Positions 20,898-29,454 of a DNA stretch of 64,000 nt are shown here, piece by piece. The number at the start of each line of letters is the position of its first letter. Position 1 is the first letter of the stretch. A program made the position numbers and the translations under genes. This DNA comes from Bacillus proteolyticus (GTDB lineage: Bacteria > Bacillota > Bacilli > Bacillales > Bacillaceae_G), in contig NZ_MACH01000167.1 of assembly GCF_001884065.1 (NCBI RefSeq), positions 62,001 to 126,000 on the forward strand. The letters run 5' to 3'. The notes beneath the pieces are model-generated. The model searched no databases. It was given only the letters and a program-made list of their open reading frames with translations, and was not told the origin of the DNA.

Positions 20898-21830
20898 TTA
20901 TCTACACAGCTCACGTAAATCAGCAAAAAGACGATCCGCTTCTTCCCAAGAAGATGCTTTTGCACCAGAAGCCATCGGATGTCCTCCGCCATTATATTGC
21001 ATTGCTAATTTATTTATCACTGGTCCTTTTGAGCGAAGACGAACACGAATCACATCGTCTTCCTCTAAAAATAGAACCCATGCCTTTAATCCGTCAATAT
21101 TACCAAGTGCTCCAACAACGCCGGATGCCTCAGAAGGAAGTACATCAAACTTTTCTAATACTTCTTTCGTTAATTTAATGTAAGCTGCCCCTTCTTCTAC
21201 CATCGTAAAGTTTTGTAAAATATAACCGTTTAAACGAGCAATCTTTTCTTTCGTCTTATACATTTCATTGTATAAATCTGTGAATTTCACATCCATATCA
21301 ACAAGCTCACTTACGTAACGAAGTGTTTTTGCTGTTGTATTCGGGAATAAGAAACGACCTGTATCTCCAACAATTCCTGCTAAAATAAGGCGGGCTGCTT
21401 CTTTTGTTATTTTTAATCCTTTATCTTTTCCATAGTTATAAAACTCATAGATCATTTCACTTGTAGAACTCGCTGTCGTATCTACCCACGTAATATCTCC
21501 GTACGGATCTTCATTTGGATGATGATCAATTTTAATTAACATCTTCCCTTTTGTATAGCGTTGATCATCAACACGTTCTTGGTTTGCTGTATCACAAACG
21601 ATAACAAGCGCATTTTCGTATACACTATCTTCAATATCATCCATTACTCGTAAATATGCTAATGACGGTTCATTGTACCCAACCGTATAAATATTTTTCT
21701 CTGGAAACGATTCTTGTAGAATTGTACTAAGACCGCCCTGTGAACCTAATGCATCTGGATCCGGACGTACGTGACGATGAATAATAATCGTATCAAACTC
21801 TTTAATTGCTCCTAAAATTTGCTCATGCAT
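20898..21830 (-). CDS. nrnA: Bifunctional oligoribonuclease / pAp phosphatase NrnA
   Basis: DHH/DHHA1 phosphoesterase (310 aa) that degrades nanoRNAs and dephosphorylates pAp. Metal-site motifs are RHVRPDPDALGSQGG, VIVCDTAN and IDHHPN; the C-terminal DHHA1 motif is NGGGHPMASGA. I chose the ATG at 21830 with AAAAGGAG 9 nt upstream. The frame extends to 21971 but that part is encoded by a repeat element inserted just upstream of the ribosome binding site, so the extension is not credible. Confidence 0.95.
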   Translation of the reverse strand: MHEQILGAIKEFDTIIIHRHVRPDPDALGSQGGLSTILQESFPEKNIYTVGYNEPSLAYLRVMDDIEDSVYENALVIVCDTANQERVDDQRYTKGKMLIKIDHHPNEDPYGDITWVDTTASSTSEMIYEFYNYGKDKGLKITKEAARLILAGIVGDTGRFLFPNTTAKTLRYVSELVDMDVKFTDLYNEMYKTKEKIARLNGYILQNFTMVEEGAAYIKLTKEVLEKFDVLPSEASGVVGALGNIDGLKAWVLFLEEDDVIRVRLRSKGPVINKLAMQYNGGGHPMASGAKASSWEEADRLFADLRELCR

Positions 21831-21858
21831 ATGTATAATCTCCTTTTTATTCAACTTC

Positions 21859-22029
21859 TTCACTTTATCCCGCATTAACGTGCAGTAAGACTCCCACCTC
21901 CAAACATATCGAAAACAATGAGACAAAGTTAAGTTGGAGATCCACTGCACGTAAAAGCCCGATTGGTTCAACTAATAATTAGTGTGGGGGAAATATCCCC
22001 CCACACTAATTAAAGTTTCACTTTATCCC
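21859..22029 (-). repeat. Complete bcr1-like repeat element with terminal direct repeats
   Basis: The element lies between identical 13-bp sequences TTCACTTTATCCC at 21859-21871 and 22017-22029, a period of 158 bp. Inside are two hairpins: 14-bp arms at 21977-21990 and 21998-22011 (GTGTGGGGG type), and a two-part stem with arms 21878-21886/21944-21952 and 21898-21903/21934-21939. From memory, bcr1 of the B. cereus group is about 155 bp, structured as RNA, and associated with TTTAT at its ends; TTTAT is part of both direct repeats here. The nrnA ribosome binding site begins about 13 bp after the element, so the element is in the nrnA 5' region. Confidence 0.7.
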
Positions 22030-22144
22030 CCATTATAACGGAAAATATTTCATACATGCGAACAATTGCTTTATAATAAAAGTTAGAAAGTTTAGATATT
22101 TCTTTTTCTTTGCCATTTTATACGAAGTGATGGGAGTGTGCATT

Positions 22145-22450
22145 ATGCCAGTATTAGTCTTTTGTATTATCGTCTCATTTATGTTGTATCTTTTCTATAA
22201 AACAAAATTCTTTCGTACAAACCGTCCGATGGAGAAAGGGTGGCTCTCCGGAAAATCCGCAATGGCACTCGGCTTATTCGTCCTATTTTTCGGGATAAAC
22301 CAATTCTTTTTAGAACTTTCAACTGCCCGTATTATTGTTGGTATTTTGTTTATTTTATTTGGCAGCGTGAGTACATTTAATGGATTCCGCCAATATAAAC
22401 ACTTTCTACCATTGGCAGTCAAAGAAGCCGAATCTTATAAAACAACGTAA
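22145..22450 (+). CDS. ytpI: YtpI family membrane protein
   Basis: Small membrane protein (101 aa) with three hydrophobic segments (MPVLVFCIIVSFMLYLFY, ALGLFVLFFGINQFF, IIVGILFILFGSVSTF) and the family motif RTNRPMEKGWLSGKSAMALG. Function unknown. The ATG at 22145 follows GGGAG at 8 nt. Position next to nrnA and ytoI matches B. subtilis ytpI. Confidence 0.85.
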   Translation: MPVLVFCIIVSFMLYLFYKTKFFRTNRPMEKGWLSGKSAMALGLFVLFFGINQFFLELSTARIIVGILFILFGSVSTFNGFRQYKHFLPLAVKEAESYKTT

Positions 22451-22478
22451 AAAAGCATCAATATTGTGATGCTTTTTT
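22449..22478. terminator. Bidirectional terminator ytpI / small membrane gene
   Basis: Perfect 12-bp arms aaaaaagcatca and tgatgctttttt with a 6-nt loop between convergent genes; both strands end in a T6 run. Confidence 0.9.
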
Positions 22479-22721
22479 ACGTCCCTTAACTTTCAAAATC
22501 ATATATGCAACAAACGCAGATGGTATATTAAAGGGATTGCCTTGTACGTGAAAATGTAATTGTTCTTCCTCAAAAGACATTTTTTCATATAGTTCTCGCT
22601 GAGATAATCCTGTTCGTTTCTTTTTTTCATGTAAACCTTGTAAGTATAAATACTGAAGCGGTATCATCACAAGAAAGTAAAATAGTGCGATTCCACCAAA
22701 AAAGAGTAATTCTGATGACAT
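22458..22721 (-). CDS. Small membrane protein (possibly DUF3949)
   Basis: 87 residues with one clear N-terminal membrane helix (LLFFGGIALFYFLVMIPLQYL) followed by a charged cytoplasmic part containing GLSQRELYEKMSFEEEQ and a hydrophobic stretch PSAFVAYMILKVKG. I recall a B. cereus group family DUF3949 with this look but cannot verify it. The ATG at 22721 has AAGGTGG about 8 nt upstream; the GTG at 22733 lies within that site. Confidence 0.65.
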   Translation of the reverse strand: MSSELLFFGGIALFYFLVMIPLQYLYLQGLHEKKKRTGLSQRELYEKMSFEEEQLHFHVQGNPFNIPSAFVAYMILKVKGRKKASQY

Positions 22722-22841
22722 AAGGCATACCACCTTTCGAAACCCATTATCTTACAATACAATCATAACATAGTATAAACTCCAATTAAATTAATATTCT
22801 GTTTTTTAACCATATAATTACTTCCCCACATATGTATCCTG

Positions 22842-23165
22842 CTACTTCTTTGTCTTCCAGCTAAAATCCTCCCATATCTTTAGCAACAGCTTCAAAACCC
22901 AATAAAACAAAATAAAGTTAAAGAAAAACCCTAATGGATTAAACCAGACTTCCCAACCACTATAATAAACAAACGTTTCAGCTGGTACACCAAAATAAAG
23001 AAAATCAGACTCATTTTCTCCTGCTATAGGAATAAAGGCGCCAATACTTGCGAAAATCAAACTTACAAAATACAATTTCTTTTTAATAACACTCATTCTT
23101 CTATGTGTTAATACATGAACAATTATGATACATACGACAACTAAAAAGAAAATTACCCCTCCCAT
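22842..23165 (-). CDS. Hypothetical membrane protein (107 aa)
   Basis: Unrecognised. Three hydrophobic segments: residues about 2-20, 32-48 and 76-96, with a short conserved-looking loop ENESDFLYFGVPAETFVYYSG between the second and third. The ATG at 23165 follows GGGGGTG. No neighbour on the same strand close enough to suggest an operon. Confidence 0.6.
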   Translation of the reverse strand: MGGVIFFLVVVCIIIVHVLTHRRMSVIKKKLYFVSLIFASIGAFIPIAGENESDFLYFGVPAETFVYYSGWEVWFNPLGFFFNFILFYWVLKLLLKIWEDFSWKTKK

Positions 23166-23280
23166 TCAGCACCCCCTTATCGGTACGACATTTCCCCAAC
23201 TTCAAATTGCGTATTATTTCTACTATGAATATGAAATAATACGCAATTTATTTTCTTTTTTAATTCTATCCTTTCAACAA

Positions 23281-23321
23281 AAAAAGATGGAACAAATCAA
23301 AACGATTTGTTCCATCTTTTT
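23281..23321 (-). terminator. Terminator after ytoI
   Basis: Perfect 18-bp arms (aaaaagatggaacaaatc and its complement) with a 5-nt loop; the ytoI stop codon touches the stem and the minus-strand transcript ends in T5. Confidence 0.9.
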
Positions 23322-24633
23322 ATTTATCGATTAACTGCACCATAAGTAACGCTTTCCCGACAACATTACCTTCATGATGCACTTCTACATCAACCTTACC
23401 AAATTTACGTCCAATTTCTAATACTTTCGGATGAACAGATACAACATTATCAATTTGAACTGGTTTTACGAAATAAATTGTTAAGTTCTCAACAATTAAA
23501 TCGCTCTTCTTTTGCGCACGAATAACGCGATTCGTTGCTTCCGTCACAATCGTTGCGAATACACCGTAAGATAGCGTTCCGATTGAATTTGTCATTTGCG
23601 GTGTCACTGAAAATTGATATAAATGCTCATTTTTCGCTTCTTTCGGCGTCATAAATTGATTCGTTACAATATCATCGATTGTTTCACCGACTTGCGGTTG
23701 ACGCTGAATCATTTGCAACGCCTGAAGTACATCTTGACGGCTAATAATCCCTTGTAGTTTATTTCCTTCATCAACAACTGGAAGTAACTCAATACCCTCC
23801 CACACCATCATACGCGCCGCAGCTGCGACGGACATTTTTCCATTCACCGTAATTGGATGCTTTGTCATTACTTTATCAATTGGCGTTTCTTTTGCAACAC
23901 CAATCATATCCTTAGAAGTTACAATACCTAATACCTTTTTATTTTCATCAACAATCGGATATCTTCCGTGCATCGTCTCTTCGTTATACGCATGCCATTG
24001 CTGCACTGTATCATTTGGTTTTAAATATAACGTTTCTTCAATTGGCGTTAAAATATCTTCAACGAGTACAATTTCTTTCTTAATAAGCTGATCGTAAATC
24101 GCACGGTTAATTAGCGTTGCGACCGTAAATGTATCGTAACTACTTGAAATAATCGGCAGTTTTAATTCATCTGCTAATTTCTTCACATGATCTTCCGTAT
24201 CAAATCCGCCCGTAATTAACACTGCTGCCCCAGCTTCTAGTGCTAATTGATGTGCGTTCGTACGGTTACCGATGATAAGTAAATTCCCTGCTTCTGTATA
24301 GCGCATCATCGCTTCTAATTTCATAGCCCCGATTACGAATTTATTTAATGTTTTATGTAGTCCTTCTCTGCCTCCAAGTACTTGACCATCGACAATGTTA
24401 ACGACTTCTGCATATGTCAGTTTTTCGATATTTTCTTTCTTCTTTTGTTCAATTCGAATTGTTCCGACACGTTCAATTGTACTAACATACCCTTTATTTT
24501 CTGCGTCTTTAATTGCACGGTAAGCTGTCCCTTCACTTACACCTAAATCTTTTGCAATTTGCCTCACAGAAATTTTATGCCCTACTGGCAGGCTATTAAT
24601 ATGTTCTAAAATTTGATTATGTTTGGTAGCCAA
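23320..24633 (-). CDS. ytoI: YtoI: HTH-DRTGG-CBS-hot-dog regulatory protein
   Basis: 437 residues with four domains in order: N-terminal winged helix (about 1-65, VRQIAKDLGVSEGTAYRAIK), DRTGG domain (about 80-190), two CBS repeats (about 200-315, with VLGIVTSKDMIGV and LQGIISRQDVLQAL) and a C-terminal hot-dog thioesterase-like domain (about 325-435). CBS pairs usually bind adenine nucleotides, so it probably senses a nucleotide; its DNA targets are unknown. TTG start at 24633 (MATKHNQIL) with only weak GGTG upstream. Confidence 0.85.
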   Translation of the reverse strand: MATKHNQILEHINSLPVGHKISVRQIAKDLGVSEGTAYRAIKDAENKGYVSTIERVGTIRIEQKKKENIEKLTYAEVVNIVDGQVLGGREGLHKTLNKFVIGAMKLEAMMRYTEAGNLLIIGNRTNAHQLALEAGAAVLITGGFDTEDHVKKLADELKLPIISSSYDTFTVATLINRAIYDQLIKKEIVLVEDILTPIEETLYLKPNDTVQQWHAYNEETMHGRYPIVDENKKVLGIVTSKDMIGVAKETPIDKVMTKHPITVNGKMSVAAAARMMVWEGIELLPVVDEGNKLQGIISRQDVLQALQMIQRQPQVGETIDDIVTNQFMTPKEAKNEHLYQFSVTPQMTNSIGTLSYGVFATIVTEATNRVIRAQKKSDLIVENLTIYFVKPVQIDNVVSVHPKVLEIGRKFGKVDVEVHHEGNVVGKALLMVQLIDK

Positions 24634-24877
24634 ATGGTTTCACCATACTTTCTTTTCCCTAAATTCTTCATGTGTTGTATTTTCAGTATACTATATTTTC
24701 AAAACTGTTACACTCTCTCTTTCTATACCTGTACTATTTTTTTTATAACAAAATGCTCCTTACATTACACCAGTCGTTCTATTACAACAATGTAATGGTA
24801 TTGTCATCTCGTTCGATAGTTTGTCCAGACGCTTCAATATACAATTAAGACAAGAAATGAAACAAAGGAGCGGATAA

Positions 24878-25039
24878 ATGATGAGAAAATTTTTAGAGGT
24901 TATAGGTGCTGTATTTTTAGCTTTCGTGGATGGAAAAAAAGTTGCGATGGAATTGAATGAAACACCTGAACAATCACTTCCAAAAAGAAAAGAATCACCA
25001 AAGCAACCACAAGCTTTCAAAGCTATACTGAACACGTAA
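24878..25039 (+). CDS. Small hypothetical protein (53 aa)
   Basis: MMRKFLEVIGAVFLAFVDGK followed by a charged, Pro/Gln/Lys-rich tail ending AFKAILNT. An excellent AAAGGAG site lies 7 nt upstream, and a terminator follows directly, so this looks like a real single gene. The N-terminal 16 residues could be a short membrane anchor. Function unknown. Confidence 0.6.
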   Translation: MMRKFLEVIGAVFLAFVDGKKVAMELNETPEQSLPKRKESPKQPQAFKAILNT

Positions 25040-25075
25040 AAACCCTTCACTTGTCTTTTCAAATGAAGGGTTTCT
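25040..25075. terminator. Bidirectional terminator before ytkL end
   Basis: Arms aaacccttca and tgaagggttt around a 16-nt spacer that can add further pairs; T-rich on the plus side (TTTCTTTTTA). It serves both the 53-aa gene and ytkL. Confidence 0.8.
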
Positions 25076-25077
25076 TT

Positions 25078-25761
25078 TTATAATGTAATACTTTCTCCAG
25101 CTTCTAATACTTTCCCTGTACAATTTTGTAGTTTTTCTACAAATTGATATGGATCTTGTTCGATAACTGGGAACGTATTGTAATGCATCGGTACAACTGT
25201 TTTCGCACCAATCCATTTTGCAGCTAAAACAGCGTCTTCTGGTCCCATTGTGAAATTATCGCCAATTGGTAAAAATGCTACATCAATGTTATTCAGTTCT
25301 CCAATTAATTTCATATCAGAGAATAGAGCGGTATCTCCTGCATGGTACAAAGTTTTCTCTTCTGCTGTAAATAAAATACCCGCTGGCATACCTGTATATG
25401 TAATCGTCTTATTTTCTTCATCAATATAACTAGAACCGTGGAATGCTTGTGTAAACTTCACTTTGCCGAAGTCAAATTCATGCGAGCCACCAATATGCAT
25501 CGGATGTGTATTTACACCCTGCCAACTTAAAAATGTCGCTAATTCAAATGGTGCTACAACAACCGCATTATTTTTCTTCGCAAGCTCTACTGTATCTCCA
25601 ACATGATCACCATGTCCATGCGATAAAAGAATCGCATCAACCTTTACATCTTCAGCCTTTAAATCTGTTTTCGGATTTCCCGTTAAAAATGGATCAATTA
25701 AAATAACTTTTCCATTCGTTTCAATCTTTACAACTGAATGCCCGTGATAAGATACTTTCAT
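25078..25761 (-). CDS. ytkL: UPF0173 metal-dependent hydrolase YtkL
   Basis: Metallo-beta-lactamase-fold hydrolase (227 aa). The metal-binding motif is [10 protein letters not shown] (His48, His50, Asp52, His53), with later ligands in [10 protein letters not shown] and VPMHYNTFP. Substrate unknown. The ATG has GAGG upstream. Known as a conserved UPF0173 family gene in Firmicutes. Confidence 0.9.
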   Translation of the reverse strand: MKVSYHGHSVVKIETNGKVILIDPFLTGNPKTDLKAEDVKVDAILLSHGHGDHVGDTVELAKKNNAVVVAPFELATFLSWQGVNTHPMHIGGSHEFDFGKVKFTQAFHGSSYIDEENKTITYTGMPAGILFTAEEKTLYHAGDTALFSDMKLIGELNNIDVAFLPIGDNFTMGPEDAVLAAKWIGAKTVVPMHYNTFPVIEQDPYQFVEKLQNCTGKVLEAGESITL

Positions 25762-25910
25762 TATTACATTCCTCCCCTATTCACATTCACACTTTTTATT
25801 CTACATAATTTCTTAATTCCCTGTCTTTTCTAACATCTATTTACTTGTCATAACGCTTTCATCCGATGTAAAGTTATATTTGTAATTAAATATCTCGGGG
25901 GTGCCAATCG

Positions 25911-27008
25911 ATGAATGCTAGATTAGAAAATTTAATGCAATGGCTAAAAGAAAAAAACGTAGAAGCTGCGTTCTTAACTTCTACACCAAACGTTTTCTAC
26001 ATGACGAACTTCCACTGCGAACCACATGAAAGACTACTTGGTATGTTTGTATTCCAAGAAAAAGAACCTATTTTAATTTGTCCTAAAATGGAAGAAGGTC
26101 AAGCCCGTAACGCTGGCTGGGCACATGAAATCATCGGATTTACCGATACTGACAAACCATGGGATATGATTGCAAAAGCAATTAAAGACCGCGGTATCAA
26201 TGCAACTGCAGTTGCAATTGAAAAAGAACATTTAAACGTAGAACGTTACGAGGAATTAACAAAATTATTCCCAAATGCAGCTTTCAAATCAGCCGAAGAG
26301 AAAGTTCGCGAGCTTCGCTTAATTAAAGATGAAAAAGAACTTTCTATTTTACGCGAAGCAGCTAAAATGGCAGACTATGCTGTTGAAGTGGGTGTAAATG
26401 CAATTAAAGAAGATCGCAGCGAGCTAGAAGTATTAGCAATTATTGAACACGAATTAAAAACAAAAGGCATCCATAAAATGTCATTCGATACGATGGTATT
26501 AGCAGGTGCAAACTCTGCCCTTCCACACGGTATTCCAGGTGCGAACAAAATGAAACGTGGCGATTTCGTACTATTTGATTTAGGTGTAATCATTGAAGGC
26601 TATTGCTCTGACATTACACGTACAGTAGCATTCGGTGAACTTTCTGAAGAACAAACTCGTATTTATAACACTGTACTTGCTGGACAACTACAAGCAGTTG
26701 AAGCATGTAAACCAGGCGTTACACTTGGCGCAATCGATAATGCTGCTCGTTCTGTTATCGCAGATGCAGGTTACGGAGACTTCTTCCCACACCGACTTGG
26801 TCACGGACTTGGAATTAGCGTTCACGAATATCCAGATGTAAAAGAAGGCAACAATTCTCTATTAAAAGAAGGTATGGTCTTCACAATCGAACCAGGTATT
26901 TACGTACCAAACGTAGGTGGCGTTCGTATTGAAGATGATATTTACATCACAAAAGACGGATCAGAAATTTTAACGAAATTCCCGAAAGAATTACAATTTG
27001 TGAAATAA
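25911..27008 (+). CDS. Xaa-Pro dipeptidase (M24 family)
   Basis: Metallopeptidase (365 aa) that cleaves dipeptides with C-terminal proline. The N-terminal creatinase-like domain (1-125) is followed by a pita-bread catalytic domain: FDLGVIIEGYCSDITRT (two Asp ligands), HRLGHGLGISVHEYP (His), TIEPGIYVP and VRIEDDI (two Glu). The ATG follows GGGGGTG. Divergent from ytkL, with its own terminator. It resembles PepQ/YkvY-type enzymes; paralogues exist, so the exact symbol is left open. Confidence 0.88.
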   Translation: MNARLENLMQWLKEKNVEAAFLTSTPNVFYMTNFHCEPHERLLGMFVFQEKEPILICPKMEEGQARNAGWAHEIIGFTDTDKPWDMIAKAIKDRGINATAVAIEKEHLNVERYEELTKLFPNAAFKSAEEKVRELRLIKDEKELSILREAAKMADYAVEVGVNAIKEDRSELEVLAIIEHELKTKGIHKMSFDTMVLAGANSALPHGIPGANKMKRGDFVLFDLGVIIEGYCSDITRTVAFGELSEEQTRIYNTVLAGQLQAVEACKPGVTLGAIDNAARSVIADAGYGDFFPHRLGHGLGISVHEYPDVKEGNNSLLKEGMVFTIEPGIYVPNVGGVRIEDDIYITKDGSEILTKFPKELQFVK

Positions 27009-27009
27009 G

Positions 27010-27038
27010 AAAAAGGCAGCGTAATTGCTGCCTTTTTT
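27010..27038. terminator. Terminator dipeptidase / lipoprotein
   Basis: Arms aaaaaggcagc and gctgccttttt with a 6-nt loop and T7 on the plus strand, between convergent genes. Confidence 0.9.
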
Positions 27039-27400
27039 TATTTCTCTACTATTTCAAATTTCTCTACTATCATTTTCGCTGGATAACTTTCAAGTATTTT
27101 AGAAGACCATACTTTTATTTTATCCCCTGTTTTTAATTGATTATATGCGTCTTTATCCTTAAAGCTCAACACTATATCTGATGGATGTTCTTTCTTCATT
27201 TGTTGTTCTATATAATGTTGCAACTCTACTTTTGTTTCAAACGTTTTATCACCGACAAAAAACACCGTGTCATTTCTTAATACAATATATCCTTCTTTAG
27301 GTATTACTTTTACCGCTACTTGTTTTGTAGTACACGCTGATAATACGAGTAGAAATACACTTAAAAATATATACATAGAAATTTTCATATACCTATTCAT
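27038..27400 (-). CDS. Small lipoprotein, DUF3221-like
   Basis: 120 residues with a lipoprotein signal (helix 6-20, lipobox LSAC with Cys23), then a compact domain beginning EGYIVLRNDTVFFVGD and ending GDKIKVWSSKILESYPAKM. This resembles the DUF3221 family of Bacillus lipoproteins (YobA-like), function unknown. AAGGAG lies upstream of the ATG at 27400. It follows another lipoprotein gene by 20 bp, so the two may form one unit. Confidence 0.7.
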   Translation of the reverse strand: MNRYMKISMYIFLSVFLLVLSACTTKQVAVKVIPKEGYIVLRNDTVFFVGDKTFETKVELQHYIEQQMKKEHPSDIVLSFKDKDAYNQLKTGDKIKVWSSKILESYPAKMIVEKFEIVEK

Positions 27401-27420
27401 TCCTAACTCCTTATCCTACA

Positions 27421-27795
27421 CTATTTCCGCTTTAACACCATCTTCTCTTCATACTTATCATCCCATTTAATCACAATCTCTATCGGTTCATCTTCAGATA
27501 AAGGCGCGCAACTTACACAAGAAGACTTCATTTCAACCTTTGCTCCTTTATGATTTTCTGACGTTTGTGTCATTGTACTAAAGGCTCCATTAATAGCAAT
27601 CTCTAAATTTTTCAATTCTGTATTTCCATCTCCGCCTTTATATTGAAACGTAAACATGCCATCTTCACTGTCATCCTTAATATGGCCTTTATATTGCCCC
27701 TTCCAACTTTTACTCTCGCTAGAAAAAGTAACATATGAAATTGAGCAACTTCCTAAAAAGAAAATACTAATAAAAAAGAATAATGCTCTCTTCAC
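27421..27795 (-). CDS. Hypothetical lipoprotein (124 aa)
   Basis: Signal peptide with lipobox LGSC (Cys17) and a small extracellular beta-rich domain containing WKGQYKGHIKD and the pair CVSC late in the chain. Start is GTG at 27795 with GGAGGGG upstream. I do not recognise the family. Upstream partner of the DUF3221-like lipoprotein gene. Confidence 0.65.
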   Translation of the reverse strand: MKRALFFFISIFFLGSCSISYVTFSSESKSWKGQYKGHIKDDSEDGMFTFQYKGGDGNTELKNLEIAINGAFSTMTQTSENHKGAKVEMKSSCVSCAPLSEDEPIEIVIKWDDKYEEKMVLKRK

Positions 27796-27888
27796 AATGC
27801 CCCTCCATTCAAAAGCACTTATTTATTGTCTATTTCTTCCTCTTATTATACTATTAAAATACAGAATTTTCTAAAACAAGAGGTTTAT

Positions 27889-28716
27889 ATGTTACAACAA
27901 CAGTTAGAAGAAATTCGTAATAATAATTACATAATTAATAACACCCTTAACATTGATTCTTTAAGTTCCAGTATGCTTGAACATATCGGTGTTACTGATA
28001 GCTATTTAAGGGACAAACTTATTTACTCTACTTTTTATCATCTCATCAAAAGGGACTACCTATCACACACACAATTACAGAAACTTTTATTAGAAAGCAT
28101 CAGTGAAAAATATTTATTGTATAAAATTCATTCAGATGACGAAGATGCTGTATTTACCCGTGCATTTACAACATTATTAATCGCACTCATTATTGATGCT
28201 GATACAAATCATAATTTCTTATCACAGACTGATCTTTTACATGTAAAAGATCAATTAATTCTATATATGAACAATGAACATGATTTCCGTGGATATGTGA
28301 AAGACTACGGCTGGGCACATAGCATCGCTCATGCTTCTGATACATTTGAGGCGATTGTTCATAGTCCTAAACTGGAAATTTTACATTACGAAGAGATATT
28401 ACAAACTTTATTACACAAAGTTTGTGTCCATTCTATTTACTACAAATATGAAGAAGACGAGCGTCTCGTTTATCCAATTGTCGCAATGCTACAAAATGGT
28501 CTAAAGGAAGAAGTACTCATATTAGCCCTTCATGACTTAGTAGCTCAATTACCCGTCAAAAAACAAACACTACATATTAAATCGTACGAGTTTCTATACG
28601 GAAATATAAAATCTTTCTTACGTAGCTTATTTTTCAGACTACGCACGCTTTCTATATGTGATAAAACCGAATACGAAATTGAAAAATTGCTCCAAGAGCT
28701 TCCAAAATATTATTAA
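27889..28716 (+). CDS. DUF2785 domain protein
   Basis: 275-residue soluble helical protein with the pattern of DUF2785: RGYVKDYGWAHSIAHASDTF (the conserved GWAHxxAHxxD motif) and regularly spaced helices resembling HEAT-like repeats. Function unknown. The ATG at 27889 has AAGAGG 7 nt upstream; the frame upstream is not supported. Divergent from the lipoprotein pair. Confidence 0.75.
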   Translation: MLQQQLEEIRNNNYIINNTLNIDSLSSSMLEHIGVTDSYLRDKLIYSTFYHLIKRDYLSHTQLQKLLLESISEKYLLYKIHSDDEDAVFTRAFTTLLIALIIDADTNHNFLSQTDLLHVKDQLILYMNNEHDFRGYVKDYGWAHSIAHASDTFEAIVHSPKLEILHYEEILQTLLHKVCVHSIYYKYEEDERLVYPIVAMLQNGLKEEVLILALHDLVAQLPVKKQTLHIKSYEFLYGNIKSFLRSLFFRLRTLSICDKTEYEIEKLLQELPKYY

Positions 28717-28719
28717 AAA

Positions 28720-28745
28720 AGAAGGCACTTTAAAAAGTACCTTCT
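28720..28745. terminator. Bidirectional terminator after DUF2785 gene
   Basis: Arms agaaggcactt and aagtaccttct (one wobble) with a 4-nt loop and T-rich flanks, between convergent genes. Confidence 0.8.
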
Positions 28746-28936
28746 TCTATTTCACTAATATTTAATTGAAATTTCACAATCCAGACTGAGAAAAGATGGA
28801 CAAGAATCGCAAACGCCATACATGCTCCACTCAAAAAGGTTAATATAGGATGCGAATACACATGCCCCAACCCATAAGACGCTCCTACGAAAAACAATGT
28901 TATGTAAATATATATTGCTCCATGTATTTGCCTCAT
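28730..28936 (-). CDS. Small hypothetical membrane protein (68 aa)
   Basis: Two hydrophobic segments (IYIYITLFFVGASYGLG and PILTFLSGACMAFAILVHLFS) and a short acidic tail ISEIEEGTF. AAAGGAGG lies 6 nt before the ATG at 28936, which decides the start over the ATG at 28984. Family unknown. Confidence 0.65.
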   Translation of the reverse strand: MRQIHGAIYIYITLFFVGASYGLGHVYSHPILTFLSGACMAFAILVHLFSVWIVKFQLNISEIEEGTF

Positions 28937-28999
28937 ATAAACCTCCTTTTCCCATATTATAACATAAATTTTCTGATTATTCACATTAATTACTTGTAA

Positions 29000-29332
29000 T
29001 CAATATTTCTCAACTGTTACACCTCTAACAGCAGCCTTAATATATGGTGCTCCTTGTAAACTTTGTAAATCCTCTCTTTTGCCTGTTACAACTACACCGT
29101 ATGTTGGTAAGTCTTCTGATTTGAAGTTTTTGATCTCATTATAGTTTATCCTAAAACCTTCTTGATATCCCCCTTTATTTTCACTTAAAGATTTCATAGA
29201 TTTAATAAACTCCATAGAGTTTATTTTAATATCCTCGTACTCATCTTTCTTTCTATCAGCATAACTCCTCTGAAATCCAAACACAGCTTTTGATTTCTCT
29301 ATTGATAATGATTCAAACGTCTCATGACTCAT
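29000..29332 (-). CDS. Possible anti-sigma factor C-terminal domain, orphan
   Basis: 110 residues without a membrane segment. The last 45, from IKNFKSEDLPTYGVVVTGKR to AAVRGVTVEKY, resemble the C-terminal domain of membrane anti-sigma regulators (the sigma-regulator C family, where a YGxVVTG motif is typical). Full-length members are about 300 aa with an N-terminal transmembrane part, so this looks like a truncated or free-standing domain. It has a strong AAAGGAG site, so it may be translated. The family call is from memory and uncertain. Confidence 0.45.
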   Translation of the reverse strand: MSHETFESLSIEKSKAVFGFQRSYADRKKDEYEDIKINSMEFIKSMKSLSENKGGYQEGFRINYNEIKNFKSEDLPTYGVVVTGKREDLQSLQGAPYIKAAVRGVTVEKY

Positions 29333-29407
29333 CTAGCTCTCCTTTCTATATACTCAACGTTTGAAAGCACAACATGTATACAGCCTTTCCGAAAAATTTT
29401 TCATAAT

Positions 29408-29435
29408 AAAAAGCACATCCATTTTGATGCACTTC
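29408..29435 (-). terminator. Terminator after the cupin-GNAT-DUF6176 cluster
   Basis: On the minus strand AAGTGCATC pairs with GATGTGCTT (two G-U pairs) and is followed by TTTATTATG. Confidence 0.7.
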
Positions 29436-29454
29436 TCACAAAAATACTATTCTA

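Noticed and set aside
21831-21971. N-terminal extension of NrnA from the frame open to 21971
   Set aside because: That stretch is the repeat element; the AAAAGGAG site and family start point to the ATG at 21830.
28755-28955. 66-codon minus-strand frame overlapping the small membrane gene at 28730-28936
   Set aside because: The ribosome binding site AAAGGAGG fits the other frame, whose product has clean membrane helices.
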